Under the pieces are notes generated by a model, which was not told the origin of the DNA, ran no database searches, and worked only from the letters and a program-made list of their open reading frames with translations. A stretch of DNA of 23,743 bases from assembly GCA_964489015.1 (NCBI GenBank), contig CAZAXD010000030.1, positions 1 to 23,743 of the forward strand, written 5' to 3'. The translations under genes and the position numbers were made by a program. This document shows, piece by piece, positions 6,969-15,026 of the stretch. How positions within the stretch are numbered: the stretch's first letter is position 1; every line of letters starts with the position of its first letter. Origin of the DNA: JAPYWM01 sp964489015 (GTDB lineage: Bacteria; Bacteroidota; Bacteroidia; SpSt-205).

Positions 6969-8660
6969 ATGCATATACAAAGCCGTTTAATCATCCTTTT
7001 TATTCTCTCTGGTGGGTTTTTGCTGGCTCAGGTCGGGATCGGAACGACGAGCCCGACCAATAAGCTTGACGTAGCGGGCGATGCCCGAATCCGGGCTCTC
7101 AATCCCCTCCCGGCTCCATTTCGGCTATTAGGCGCTGACGCACAAGGGGTCCTAGGTGAGATTCGCGGAACCAACACCGGCGACTACCCCCAATGGGACG
7201 CCGTCCTCAATCAATGGACCATCGGCAGCGCTCCTGGAAACGCCTGGCTCCTCACAGGCAATACCGGTACCAATCCCGCCAATAACTTTTTAGGCACCAT
7301 TGACAATGTAGACTTTGTCATACGCACCAATAACACCGAACGGGCCCGGGTGTTAGCCAGCGGCCTCGTCGGCATCGGCACTAGTGCACCAGCCAGGCAG
7401 CTACATGTCGTCGGCGCCAATCAGGGCGGGCTTCAGGTGGATGTAACAGCCGCCGGAGCAGCTGGCCTTAGTGCTAACTACCTCAATACCACCATCACGG
7501 GGGGAGGTCCTACAGCTCATGGCTTGGAGGTCGTGACAACAGGCGATGCTACTTATCTCGTCGGCGTAGGTAGTGTGACGACCCCTAATCACGGTGGTGC
7601 GAATGTAGCGCTTCGGGGGCGTGCAGAGAATAATGGAGGGCGCGCTATCGGCGTGTGGGGTAGCGTTGGCGATGCAACGGCTTACATAGGTTCTGTCAGC
7701 ACTAGCTATAGCACAGGCGTTCTAGCGTATCATGCCAATGCGCAGGTCCCCACTGCCGGCATCTTGGCTAGTCCTACGGCTCCACCTGCAAACGAGCAGT
7801 TGTATGCTCTGGCCGTAAGAGGGCGTACCTACATTGAAAACGGTCAGCTTATTCTCTCGAGCCCCATCTACAACCCTGTAGCGCTCCCTGCCTTAGCAGG
7901 CCTCCCCACGGGCACAGGCACCCGCTTCCTATGGATACCAGAGCGAGCCGCTTTTCGGGCCGTTGGTATCGTAGCTCGCCCTGATGACATTACCCCCAAT
8001 GCAACGGATCATGCAGACCCTAGCCAGATCGGCTATGCGTCCTTTGCCATAGGGCTCAATGTCCGGGCTTCGGGCACCCTCACCTTTGTATGCGGGGTAG
8101 CGAGCGAGGCTACGCAAACCGGCTCCGTAGCCCTGGGTAAGTATGTATCTACCACCGCTCCGGGTTCCTTTCAGGTTGGGGACGATCCAGGGCCACCTAA
8201 CCCTAACCGTCCCAATGCACGTCTACAATCAACTTTGTCTAATCAGTTTAGTGCGCGGTTTTATCAAGGCTACCGCTTCATCGTTCGAGAGCCTAACAAT
8301 CCTGGACCTATTCTACCACCCGACCCAGCCCAGTCACCGACTAGCTGGCCTAATGCGCTGCCAGGCGTCTTTATCGCCGGCATGTACAACCACTTCCGAT
8401 TGGGGTCTATTGATTTTGGGGTGGGCGATGGCTGGCTCGGCGTAGGAACTCAGCTACCGGATGCACCTATTCATGTGATAGGTAGGCAGGGACGCGGGCT
8501 CCTTGTGAACGATGGTTATGTTGCCATCCAAGGCACGGGCGCCTTCCGGGCCAATGGCCAAGATGGGCTCACCCGAGTCGTCAATGTGATGGGCTCTAAC
8601 GGCGTCCCCTGTCAAATGACCTTTTCTAAGGGGATACTCGTAGCCACTACCTGTCCGTAA
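6969..8660 (+). CDS. Large secreted surface protein with GIGT-S-P modules
   Basis: A 563-aa protein that begins 4 nt after the CHU_C gene. It has a signal peptide (residues 1-20, RLIILFILSGGFLLA^Q). Three copies of a short module, G-[IV]-G-T-x-x-P-x-x-x-[IL]-[DH]-V, occur at about 22-35, 135-148 and near residue 500 (GVGTQLPDAPIHV). Between modules 1 and 2 is the block NAWLLTGNTGTNPANNFLGT, then a TNNTERARVLASG stretch. This block is common in Bacteroidota and phage tail-fibre-like surface proteins. The C-terminus (CQMTFSKGILVATTCP, two Cys) looks like a terminal beta hairpin, not a recognisable T9SS type A or B tail. It is probably co-transcribed with the preceding gene and ends at a strong terminator. 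The role is unknown; adhesion or structure is a guess. Confidence 0.8.
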   Translation: MHIQSRLIILFILSGGFLLAQVGIGTTSPTNKLDVAGDARIRALNPLPAPFRLLGADAQGVLGEIRGTNTGDYPQWDAVLNQWTIGSAPGNAWLLTGNTGTNPANNFLGTIDNVDFVIRTNNTERARVLASGLVGIGTSAPARQLHVVGANQGGLQVDVTAAGAAGLSANYLNTTITGGGPTAHGLEVVTTGDATYLVGVGSVTTPNHGGANVALRGRAENNGGRAIGVWGSVGDATAYIGSVSTSYSTGVLAYHANAQVPTAGILASPTAPPANEQLYALAVRGRTYIENGQLILSSPIYNPVALPALAGLPTGTGTRFLWIPERAAFRAVGIVARPDDITPNATDHADPSQIGYASFAIGLNVRASGTLTFVCGVASEATQTGSVALGKYVSTTAPGSFQVGDDPGPPNPNRPNARLQSTLSNQFSARFYQGYRFIVREPNNPGPILPPDPAQSPTSWPNALPGVFIAGMYNHFRLGSIDFGVGDGWLGVGTQLPDAPIHVIGRQGRGLLVNDGYVAIQGTGAFRANGQDGLTRVVNVMGSNGVPCQMTFSKGILVATTCP

Positions 8661-8684
8661 AGCTTAGTAGCCTTTAGAAAAGAG

Positions 8685-8716
8685 GGCTCCTCTCTCCTTA
8701 GGAGGGGAGCCTTTTT
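8685..8716. terminator. Intrinsic terminator between convergent genes
   Basis: An 11-bp stem (8685-8695 with 8701-8711, two G-U pairs) with a 5-nt loop and TTTTT at 8712-8716 ends the plus-strand secreted-protein gene. Read on the minus strand, the same hairpin is followed by CCTCTTTTC, so it can work both ways. It overlaps the last codons and stop of tpiA (8698-8700). Confidence 0.85.
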
Positions 8717-9459
8717 GCTTGTAGTAGGGCCTGATAAATAGCCCCAAACTCCGAAGCCACGAGACTCGCTCCGCCTACGAGTCCACCATCGACGTTAGGC
8801 TGGGCAAAGAGCTCAGCCGCATTAGTCGCCTTTAGGCTACCTCCGTAAAGAATGGGGACGACCTCTGCCGGGGCGCCTAAGGCTGCCAATTGTGCCCGGA
8901 TGAACTGATGGGTCGCCTCCGCCTCTTGAGCCGTCGCACTTATACCGGTCCCGATAGCCCAGACGGGTTCATAGGCTACTAGGAAACGTTCCCATGCTAT
9001 AGGCGCATCCGCTAACACCTCTACCAGCTGCTGCCTTAGGATCGCCTCCGTTTGGCCGGCTTGGCGTTCGGCTAGTGTCTCGCCTATGCAGTATATCACA
9101 GAGAGCCCCCAGCGCTGGGCATCAGTGACTTTCTGTCGTAGCAGCGCGGGCTTTTCCCCCAGAAGCTGGCGACGCTCAGAATGCCCTACAATCACATACT
9201 GACACCCCAGGTGGGCAAGCTGAGCCATGGAGACTTCACCGGTCACAGCGCCAAACTCACCCGGATAGCCATTTTGGGCCCCTACGACCAAAGCGGAGCC
9301 CTCCAAAAGCTCTACAGCTATCCGTAAGTAGATAGCCGGCGGACAAATAATTATAGGCGCCCTGCTTCCCACTATCTGCTGACGAAGGGCCTCCAGCAAG
9401 CTCCTAGCGCCCTCTTCGTAAAGGTGCATCTTCCAGTTTGCTGCTAAGCGCGCTCTCAT
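8698..9459 (-). CDS. tpiA: Triosephosphate isomerase
   Basis: A 253-aa TIM-barrel enzyme that interconverts dihydroxyacetone phosphate and glyceraldehyde 3-phosphate in glycolysis and gluconeogenesis. All key motifs are present: N8-W-K10-M (K10 electrophile), AQNGYPGEFGAVTGEVS, H93 in VIVGHSERR, the catalytic Glu E164 in AYEPVWAIGTG, the flexible loop IGTG, and phosphate-binding YGGS and GGLVGGASL. Its length is normal for the family. Its ATG overlaps the stop of the upstream baeRF gene by 4 bp, so the two are translationally coupled. Confidence 0.97.
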   Translation of the reverse strand: MRARLAANWKMHLYEEGARSLLEALRQQIVGSRAPIIICPPAIYLRIAVELLEGSALVVGAQNGYPGEFGAVTGEVSMAQLAHLGCQYVIVGHSERRQLLGEKPALLRQKVTDAQRWGLSVIYCIGETLAERQAGQTEAILRQQLVEVLADAPIAWERFLVAYEPVWAIGTGISATAQEAEATHQFIRAQLAALGAPAEVVPILYGGSLKATNAAELFAQPNVDGGLVGGASLVASEFGAIYQALLQAKRLPS

Positions 9460-10541
9460 GGGATCAAAAGTACCAGAGGTGAAGGAAGGCTTTCGGCAGG
9501 TACAAAAAGCACTTCACCCTCGCGCTCACGCACCTTCTCAATGATGAGATCCACGCCATCCGCGGTGGGAAGGCTCTTTTTACCCGGTAAGATGTCCACC
9601 GCTGGAAAGCTATAACCTTCGGCCACCAACAAAACGGGGGGATTCACTACTGTATCATGCAAAATCCGCCATATATCTTGGGGGGACTGGGGCTCTGAGT
9701 AGTTCAGAAAAGGTTGATAAGCCTGCAGCAGGATAGACCGTCGGCGCTCAATATGCTGCGCGATCTGAGCACCTATGTGCTCGACCGAGGCTCCCTCGTA
9801 AACACCCGCTATTCGGGTCAGGTGCGACGGGACAGGGACCTTTTCAGCAATGGTCTGCATAAGGCGTTCCTCCCCCATGAGAATCACGGGATACCCTTCC
9901 TCCACCAGATAATGCCGAGTGTATTCGATGAGCAAATCCGTGTATTTGACAAGGGCCATTTGAAAAGCAGCGCGGGCCATCTGACCGAAAAGCTCATCAT
10001 AGCGCTTATCCCCTGAGCTGGCCCCGCCTTGTAGGGCTTGCCGTGCTTTGTGTAGCTGCTCAAGAGCTTCCTTCAACGAGGCCGAAAGCTCTAAAGCAAA
10101 AAGCCGCCCCTGAATATATTCGTAAAATCGAGTAGTACTTTCATAAATAACAGCCACAAAATATCGATCAGCCCTATAAAAAGCGTAAAGAGCTGGGTAA
10201 GGATCTAGTTTTTTGGCTACCTCTATGGTTTCTTCTAGCTGAAAGGGCAGGAATAAGGCTTCTGCCTCTGAGGGCGTCACCGCCAAAAACCACGTACCCT
10301 CTGTGTAAGATGCTTCCGTCACCCGATCCAGTACGTAGTCTAGATTCACCCGAAAGTTCTCCACTTCACGCACATCGGAGATTTTGGCGAGGGCTTTCTC
10401 CGCTTTTTCCTGAAGCTTGCCAAGCTTCTTAGGGTCAAGGGTTGAACTACCAGGCGGAACCTGCAAATACGCCGTCAGCGCAATAGAAAAGCTATCTAAG
10501 CTGGCTAAGCGCTTGAGTCGGGTAAACCTCAGAACCTCCAT
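9456..10541 (-). CDS. Bacterial archaeo-eukaryotic release factor (baeRF)-like protein
   Basis: A 361-aa protein of three parts, as in eRF1/pelota-related baeRF proteins. Part one: an N-terminal domain (about 15-150) with the pattern SIALTAYLQVPPG...DPKKLGKLQEKAEKAL, then WFLAVTPSEAEALFLPF and YFVAVIYES. Part two: a middle segment with a GGASS loop (172-176) where eRF1 carries GGQ. Part three: a C-terminal domain with YPVILMGEERLMQTIAEKV and PPVLLVAEGYSFPAVD. Members are thought to act at the ribosome in rescue or quality control. The family call rests on pattern recall and the exact subfamily is not certain. The frame is open to 10715, but the start at 10541 avoids overlap with the divergent gene and places the ATG 6 nt after a degenerate -7 box. 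Confidence 0.72.
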   Translation of the reverse strand: MEVLRFTRLKRLASLDSFSIALTAYLQVPPGSSTLDPKKLGKLQEKAEKALAKISDVREVENFRVNLDYVLDRVTEASYTEGTWFLAVTPSEAEALFLPFQLEETIEVAKKLDPYPALYAFYRADRYFVAVIYESTTRFYEYIQGRLFALELSASLKEALEQLHKARQALQGGASSGDKRYDELFGQMARAAFQMALVKYTDLLIEYTRHYLVEEGYPVILMGEERLMQTIAEKVPVPSHLTRIAGVYEGASVEHIGAQIAQHIERRRSILLQAYQPFLNYSEPQSPQDIWRILHDTVVNPPVLLVAEGYSFPAVDILPGKKSLPTADGVDLIIEKVREREGEVLFVPAESLPSPLVLLIP

Positions 10542-10547
10542 AGCTGC

Positions 10548-10555
10548 GTAAAATA
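10548..10555 (-). promoter_or_regulatory. Degenerate -7 box TATTTTAC for the baeRF-tpiA operon
   Basis: Matches TAnnTTTG at all but its last two positions. It lies 6 nt before ATG 10541, the same spacing as the perfect boxes elsewhere. Confidence 0.35.
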
Positions 10556-10558
10556 TGC

Positions 10559-10566
10559 TACCTTTA
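10559..10566 (+). promoter_or_regulatory. Near-consensus -7 box TACCTTTA for the membrane protein-symporter-panC operon
   Basis: One mismatch to TAnnTTTG. It lies 19 nt before ATG 10586 in the 44-bp divergent region. Confidence 0.45.
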
Positions 10567-10585
10567 CGGGCGTTAGGGCCATGGT

Positions 10586-10963
10586 ATGCAAAGTAAGGGA
10601 ATTTGGCTTTTTCTCGGAGTCGTTGCGCTTCTAACTTGGCTAAGTGGTCGATTTTTGCCACATTGGAGTGGTGTTTTGTATGTGCTAGCGGTGGTAAGCT
10701 ATTTACTTCGCCCATCTTGGGTATGGTGCTTAGCAGGCGGCCTGGTGAGCGCGGGGATTTGGATTGTGCTCGCCGCAGCTCAAGACCTCTCCAACGCGGG
10801 GGTATTGAGTGCTCGTATCGGGGCCATGATAGGCGTCTCCCGTGCTACGTTATGGCTGATTACAGGAGGCATTGGCTTTTTCTTAGGCTGGGTGGGTTTA
10901 TTAGTAGGTAAAGCCCTGGCCCAGATTCTTCCCCAAAAACCACCCCGCTTACGTGAAAGATAA
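10586..10963 (+). CDS. Small four-helix membrane protein, unknown
   Basis: A 125-aa hydrophobic protein with about four membrane segments (near 5-22, 28-42, 46-65, 88-112) and a basic C-terminus (PQKPPRLRER). I do not recognise a family. It starts at ATG 10586; an in-frame TAG at 10574 rules out a longer form. It overlaps the GTG start of the symporter gene by 11 bp, so it opens a plus-strand operon with the symporter and panC. A near-consensus TACCTTTA box lies 19 nt upstream of the ATG. Confidence 0.75.
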   Translation: MQSKGIWLFLGVVALLTWLSGRFLPHWSGVLYVLAVVSYLLRPSWVWCLAGGLVSAGIWIVLAAAQDLSNAGVLSARIGAMIGVSRATLWLITGGIGFFLGWVGLLVGKALAQILPQKPPRLRER

Positions 10964-12230
10964 GCAACTCTCCGTCCTAATCCTGGGCGGGTTAGTAGCG
11001 GGCTTTTTGCTCGGCTTAGGAGTGAGGGCCCTACCCATTGAACCCCAAGCGTTACTCCCTTATAGTCGCTTCATAGGTGAGCTGTTTCTGCGAGCCCTTT
11101 TCATGCTTATTTTACCCCTGATAGTGCCGATGATCTTACTGGGGATTCAGAAGCTATCCGCTGACAAAGCCTTACAGGCGGTTGGCTGGCGGGCCACCTT
11201 GGCGATTCTGGGGCTTACGCTGACAGCGGCGCTGGTGGGGCTAGCTGTGATTCTGCTTATTAAGCCCGGTAACGCCATTGCACCTGAGGCGAGAAGTCAA
11301 CTCCTATCGGATGTGTCACCTACCGTCTCGCCTTCGAAGGCTACGCCTGACAAGATCTTCCTGGCTCTTCTCCCTAAAAATCCCCTTCACGAGATGGTCA
11401 TGGCATTTACCCCACATCAAGAAGGTGGCTTTATTGCGGTAGTCAGCTTCTTAATCCTACTCGGCATTGCCCTGAGCCGTTTATCCCCCACTCTCACCCA
11501 GCCGCTTTATCAGATATTGGAAGCGCTTTTCCTAGCCAGTCAGTGGCTTCTCGGTAAGGTCCTCTGGCTACTGGCCCCTATAGGGATTGCTGCGCTGATC
11601 TTCTCCGCTACCCTGAGCTTGGGGCTGCATATCCTGCCTCTCCTAGGCGCTTATGTAGGGAGCGTTTTACTGGGGCTTGCGCTTCAGATGTTTGGCGTAT
11701 ACTCTCTCTTCCTATACATTTTTGCCAAGCGTTCTCCATGGGAAACTTTGCGGGGTGCGTGGCCAGCCTTACTGCTAGCTTTTTCTTCGGCTAGTAGCAA
11801 TGCAACGTTGCCGGTAACCCTACGTACGGCTATTGACAAGCTCAAGATAGCGCCCCCCATTGCCCAGTTTATCACCACGCTGGGCGCTACCGTCAATCAA
11901 AACGGTACAGCGCTTTATGAGGGGGTAACGCTGATATTCTTACTTCAAGCCTTTGGCGAGCCGTTATCTGCAAGCAAAATCTTCCTGGTGATTTTGTTTG
12001 CGATTCTCATCGCTATAGGGGCGGCTGGCGTACCAGGCGGGTCTTTACCCCTTCTGGCCGGTGTATTGCCGGCGCTTGGGGTGCCCAGTGCCGCTATTGG
12101 CCTTGTGTACGGTATCGATCGCATTTTAGACATGTCGCGTACCGTCCTCAACGTCTACGGCGATCTCGTAATAGGCTGTTACCTTCACACGGCTTATGCA
12201 AGTACTGACGAGCAAAGAAACCCTACTTAA
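10953..12230 (+). CDS. Dicarboxylate/amino acid:cation symporter (DAACS, GltP/DctA type) with altered Na3 site
   Basis: A 425-aa inner-membrane transporter of the glutamate/aspartate transporter fold. Seen: the HP1 serine-rich tip (SSASSNA, 278-284), the TM7 motif N315-Q-N-G-T319 in place of the usual NMDGT, the HP2 tip VPGGS (360-364), and TM8 with D393, R396-T397, N400 and D404. The TM8 Arg at the GltPh R397 position argues for an acidic substrate such as glutamate, aspartate or a C4-dicarboxylate. Asp to Asn at N317 and the matching TM3 residues (Ile, Leu, Thr for GltPh Y89, T92, S93) suggest the third sodium site is missing. The GTG start overlaps the preceding gene by 11 bp. The end overlaps panC by 35 bp. 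Confidence 0.92.
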   Translation: MKDKQLSVLILGGLVAGFLLGLGVRALPIEPQALLPYSRFIGELFLRALFMLILPLIVPMILLGIQKLSADKALQAVGWRATLAILGLTLTAALVGLAVILLIKPGNAIAPEARSQLLSDVSPTVSPSKATPDKIFLALLPKNPLHEMVMAFTPHQEGGFIAVVSFLILLGIALSRLSPTLTQPLYQILEALFLASQWLLGKVLWLLAPIGIAALIFSATLSLGLHILPLLGAYVGSVLLGLALQMFGVYSLFLYIFAKRSPWETLRGAWPALLLAFSSASSNATLPVTLRTAIDKLKIAPPIAQFITTLGATVNQNGTALYEGVTLIFLLQAFGEPLSASKIFLVILFAILIAIGAAGVPGGSLPLLAGVLPALGVPSAAIGLVYGIDRILDMSRTVLNVYGDLVIGCYLHTAYASTDEQRNPT

Positions 12231-13044
12231 TTGGCGTCAAAAGGCCCAGGGCGTGATCGGATTTGTTCCGACGATGGGAGCCCTTCATGAAGGTCATCTC
12301 TCCCTGGTGCGTCAGAGCATGACTGAATGCGACTGGACGGTGGTCAGCATTTTTGTGAATCCCCGCCAGTTTGGTCCCCATGAAGATTTTGAGCGGTATC
12401 CTCGCACACCAGAGACGGATATTCGCTTACTCCAGAGCCTAGGCGTCTCTGTGGTGTTTATGCCCTCCGTAGACGAGATGTACTCCCTCGAAGATGAATG
12501 GCACCTTAGTGCTACGCGGCTGAGTCGTCTATGGTGTGGCGCCCATCGAATTGGTCACTTCGATGGCGTAGCGCTCGTCCTGACAAAGCTTTTTCATCTC
12601 GTTCATCCTAGTCGGGCTTATTTCGGTGAAAAGGACTTTCAGCAAGTACGAATCGTAGAAAAGATGGTCGAAGAGCTCTTTTTTCCGGTGCAGATCGTTC
12701 GGCACCCTACCATTCGTGAAGCCGACGGCTTAGCCATGAGCTCGCGCAATGCCTATCTCTCTCCTAGGGGACGCGCGCAGGCGATTGCCTTATACAAGGC
12801 GCTCCAGTACCTGTATGCCCTCACTAGCGAGCATCGCGAGGTTCGTACCCTCCTCGAGCAGACGCATCGCTACCTGGCTGAAAATTATCCCGAGGTCGCT
12901 ATAGAATATCTCGCTGTAGTAGACGAGCATACTTTAGAACCCCTTATGCATATCAACCAGAGCCATAAACCGCGTGCCCTTATTGCGGCCTATGTAGAAG
13001 GCGTTCGACTCATTGATAATCTGCCGTTATACGAGCAGCGGTAA
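12196..13044 (+). CDS. panC: Pantoate-beta-alanine ligase (pantothenate synthetase)
   Basis: A 282-aa enzyme that joins pantoate and beta-alanine with ATP in vitamin B5/coenzyme A synthesis. Motifs: the HIGH-type PTMGALHEGHLSL (25-37, with H31 and H34), FVNPRQFGPHEDFERYPRT, GHFDGVALVLTKL, FGEKDFQQ (143-150), and the KMSKS-like MSSRNAYLSP (181-190). Length is normal. ATG 12196 lies inside the symporter gene, giving a 35-bp same-strand overlap and probable translational coupling. Its 3' end overlaps the convergent tsaE gene by 35 bp. No other pantothenate gene is in the window. Confidence 0.97.
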   Translation: MQVLTSKETLLNWRQKAQGVIGFVPTMGALHEGHLSLVRQSMTECDWTVVSIFVNPRQFGPHEDFERYPRTPETDIRLLQSLGVSVVFMPSVDEMYSLEDEWHLSATRLSRLWCGAHRIGHFDGVALVLTKLFHLVHPSRAYFGEKDFQQVRIVEKMVEELFFPVQIVRHPTIREADGLAMSSRNAYLSPRGRAQAIALYKALQYLYALTSEHREVRTLLEQTHRYLAENYPEVAIEYLAVVDEHTLEPLMHINQSHKPRALIAAYVEGVRLIDNLPLYEQR

Positions 13045-13420
13045 GTCTACGTCGACCGTCTGCTAAGGGCTCAAGAAAAAGGTCCGCATAAGGCAGCGTG
13101 ACGCCCCACGGCAAGCGCTCTGCCCATTCTACGAAAATAAGTGGTGCCGTATCCAGCAGTTCATAAAGCGCCTCCCATCGTGCCGGGCTATCGGCCGGAA
13201 AGCGATAGAGATCCACATGATAAATCGCCCCGGTGTACTGATGGATATACGTGAAAGTAGGACTATGCACCTCAGGCCCAACCCAGGTCCGGACCAGCGC
13301 TGTCTTTCCCGCGCCCAGCGGCCCCCGTAAAAGCCAGCGCGAGAGATCAGTTCCCCAAGCCTGGAGCTCGGCCACGACTTCTGGTAGATCCGCCTCTGAG
13401 TACACCCGCACAAGGCTCAT
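13010..13420 (-). CDS. tsaE: tRNA threonylcarbamoyladenosine biosynthesis ATPase TsaE
   Basis: A 136-aa P-loop ATPase that works with TsaB and TsaD in forming t6A37 on tRNAs. It shows Walker A G33-PLGAGK-T40, the family block SPTFTYIHQY, HVDLYRF, and the FVEWAERLP motif near the C-terminus. It overlaps porX by 4 bp (ATGA), a gene pairing I recall as common in Bacteroidota. Its 3' end overlaps panC on the other strand by 35 bp. Confidence 0.94.
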   Translation of the reverse strand: MSLVRVYSEADLPEVVAELQAWGTDLSRWLLRGPLGAGKTALVRTWVGPEVHSPTFTYIHQYTGAIYHVDLYRFPADSPARWEALYELLDTAPLIFVEWAERLPWGVTLPYADLFLEPLADGRRRLTAARITADYQ

Positions 13421-14982
13421 CGCTTAGGAACCAGACGTGCAAAGGGCACCATGATCTCCTCCATGCTTACTCCCCCATGCTGGTAAGAATCCCGATACAA
13501 ACGCACGTAGTCATTGTAATTGGTCGGGTATACCAGAAAGTAATCCTCACAAGCAAAAAGATAGGTAGCACTAGCGGAAGCCCGAGGTAAGCGCGCTTCT
13601 TCTGGCTTTCGAATGTGAAAGAGGCCCTTTGTACCTTTATCGTAATTGAGATTACGGCCTTGCTTGTAGCGGAGGTTAGTAGTAGTCTCCCGATCGCCTA
13701 ATACCCGAATCGCACGCCGGACCTGAATAAACCCATGATCCGTCGTAATAAAGACCCGCTGGGTGTACTGCGGCAGCTGCTTGAGCACTTCGTAAAAAGT
13801 AGAATTTTGAAGCCAAGCTTTGGTCACGGCCCGTAAAGCAATGTCATTAGCCGCAAGTTCCTTAAGGACATTCATCTGAACGCGTGTATGAGCCATAAGA
13901 TCGAGAAAGTTGAATATCATTACCACGATATCGTTCTGCCGAAGTAGGTTGGGCAGATTTTGCACGAGCTGACGGCCCTCCTCAGGGCGCAAGACCTTAG
14001 CATGGGCCACCCGCTGCGATAGCTTATGCCGCAAGAGAAAATCATTAAAAAATTCTTCTTCAAAGAGGTTTTTACCCCCCTCTTCGTCGTCGTCAGCCCA
14101 GTAGCGCGGGAAACGATTGGCAATATCAAGGGGATGTAGCCCAGAAAACAGACTATTCCGGGCGTACTGGGTCGCCGTAGGTAAAATCGAGAAAAAGAGC
14201 CGCTCCTCCATCACATCGTATAGAGGGGCTAAGAGGGCTTCGAGTACCTTCCACTGGTCATACCGCATGCCATCTACAAGTAGCAGGGCCGTAGGTGTCT
14301 TCTCGCTTTCCAGATGGGGCATCAGAAAAGAGCGTAAAACCTCCGGTGACATGATCGGCTTCTCACCCCGTGTAGTATGGAGCCAGTCGAAGTAGTTGGC
14401 TGTAAAAAACTTAGAGAAAACCTTATTAGCTTCGACCCGCTGAGCATCGAAAGCTTCCCTGAGCTCAGGCATATCCACCTTTTCAAGCTCTAAATCCCAA
14501 TAGACCAGGTCCTTGTATAGCTCTTCCCACTCCTGCACAGATAAGGGACTCATCAGTCGGGCAGAGAGCGAAGCAAAAAACCGATGATAGCCTTCTGAGA
14601 TTTTCTGCTCCTTGAGCTGGGAGAGATCTAAAAATCGAAGACATACGGAGTATAGCTGCTGGAGCTTCACAGGTTTGATGAGGAAGTCCGACACCTCGGC
14701 GCTCAGGGCGTCTTCTGCTAGGCGCTCGGCTTCGTCCTGGGTGATCATAACGATCGGCAAATGGGGATAGCGGCGGCGTACCTGCCGCACCCACTCAAGA
14801 CCAGAGATACCCGGCATGTGTTCATCGATAAATACTAGGTCTACCGGCTTCTCTTGAATGTAGCTGAGGGCTTCGTACGGATGGGAAAAGACTTCTACAT
14901 CCAGGCCCCTTTGCTTGAGATACTGTACATGTGGCAGAAGGTGTTCGATCTCATCGTCCACCCATAGGAGACGCGCTTTCAT
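13417..14982 (-). CDS. porX: T9SS regulator PorX: response regulator with PglZ (alkaline phosphatase-fold) domain
   Basis: A 521-aa protein. Residues 1-120 form a receiver domain with the acidic pair D9-D10, phosphoacceptor D53 (DLVFIDEHMPG), T81 and K103 (LIKPVK). A helical linker runs to about 210, then a PglZ alkaline-phosphatase-fold domain to the end. Metal or nucleophile candidates are in LLLVDGMRYDQW, LPTATQYARNSLFSG, FNFLDLMAHTR, TTDHGF and HGGVSMEEIMVPFA. PorX is the regulator, usually paired with PorY, that controls type IX secretion, and its PglZ domain has been reported to act on cyclic oligonucleotides. No porY is in this window. A perfect TATCTTTG box lies 5 nt before the ATG. 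It is divergent from a PP2C gene and followed by tsaE. Confidence 0.94.
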   Translation of the reverse strand: MKARLLWVDDEIEHLLPHVQYLKQRGLDVEVFSHPYEALSYIQEKPVDLVFIDEHMPGISGLEWVRQVRRRYPHLPIVMITQDEAERLAEDALSAEVSDFLIKPVKLQQLYSVCLRFLDLSQLKEQKISEGYHRFFASLSARLMSPLSVQEWEELYKDLVYWDLELEKVDMPELREAFDAQRVEANKVFSKFFTANYFDWLHTTRGEKPIMSPEVLRSFLMPHLESEKTPTALLLVDGMRYDQWKVLEALLAPLYDVMEERLFFSILPTATQYARNSLFSGLHPLDIANRFPRYWADDDEEGGKNLFEEEFFNDFLLRHKLSQRVAHAKVLRPEEGRQLVQNLPNLLRQNDIVVMIFNFLDLMAHTRVQMNVLKELAANDIALRAVTKAWLQNSTFYEVLKQLPQYTQRVFITTDHGFIQVRRAIRVLGDRETTTNLRYKQGRNLNYDKGTKGLFHIRKPEEARLPRASASATYLFACEDYFLVYPTNYNDYVRLYRDSYQHGGVSMEEIMVPFARLVPKR

Positions 14983-14987
14983 CCATT

Positions 14988-14995
14988 CAAAGATA
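14988..14995 (-). promoter_or_regulatory. -7 promoter box TATCTTTG for porX-tsaE
   Basis: A perfect TAnnTTTG match ending 5 nt before ATG 14982. It is identical in sequence to the box driving the divergent PP2C gene. Confidence 0.72.
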
Positions 14996-15018
14996 CCAAA
15001 AGCACTGGAGAATTCTCG

Positions 15019-15026
15019 TATCTTTG
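15019..15026 (+). promoter_or_regulatory. -7 promoter box TATCTTTG for the PP2C gene
   Basis: A perfect TAnnTTTG match with 6 nt between it and ATG 15033. It supports that start over the upstream in-frame codon at 14931. Confidence 0.72.

Larger units (their letters stand above)
14988..15026. repeat. Inverted repeat with central palindrome in the porX/PP2C divergent promoter
   Basis: CAAAGATAC (14988-14996) and GTATCTTTG (15018-15026) are perfect 9-bp inverted arms that contain the two -7 boxes. Between them is the 10-bp perfect palindrome GAGAATTCTC (15008-15017). It lies just upstream of the plus -7 box, where a repressor or activator could act on either promoter. Confidence 0.6.

Noticed and set aside
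6969..8660. Phage tail-fibre gene or prophage remnant
   Set aside because: It has a Sec signal peptide and an operon partner with a T9SS tail, and no phage gene is nearby, so a chromosomal surface protein is more likely.
10586..10600. TACTTTG on the minus strand as a promoter for baeRF
   Set aside because: One base short of TAnnTTTG, it lies inside the divergent gene and is about 50 nt from the baeRF start, whereas TATTTTAC has the same spacing as the other boxes.
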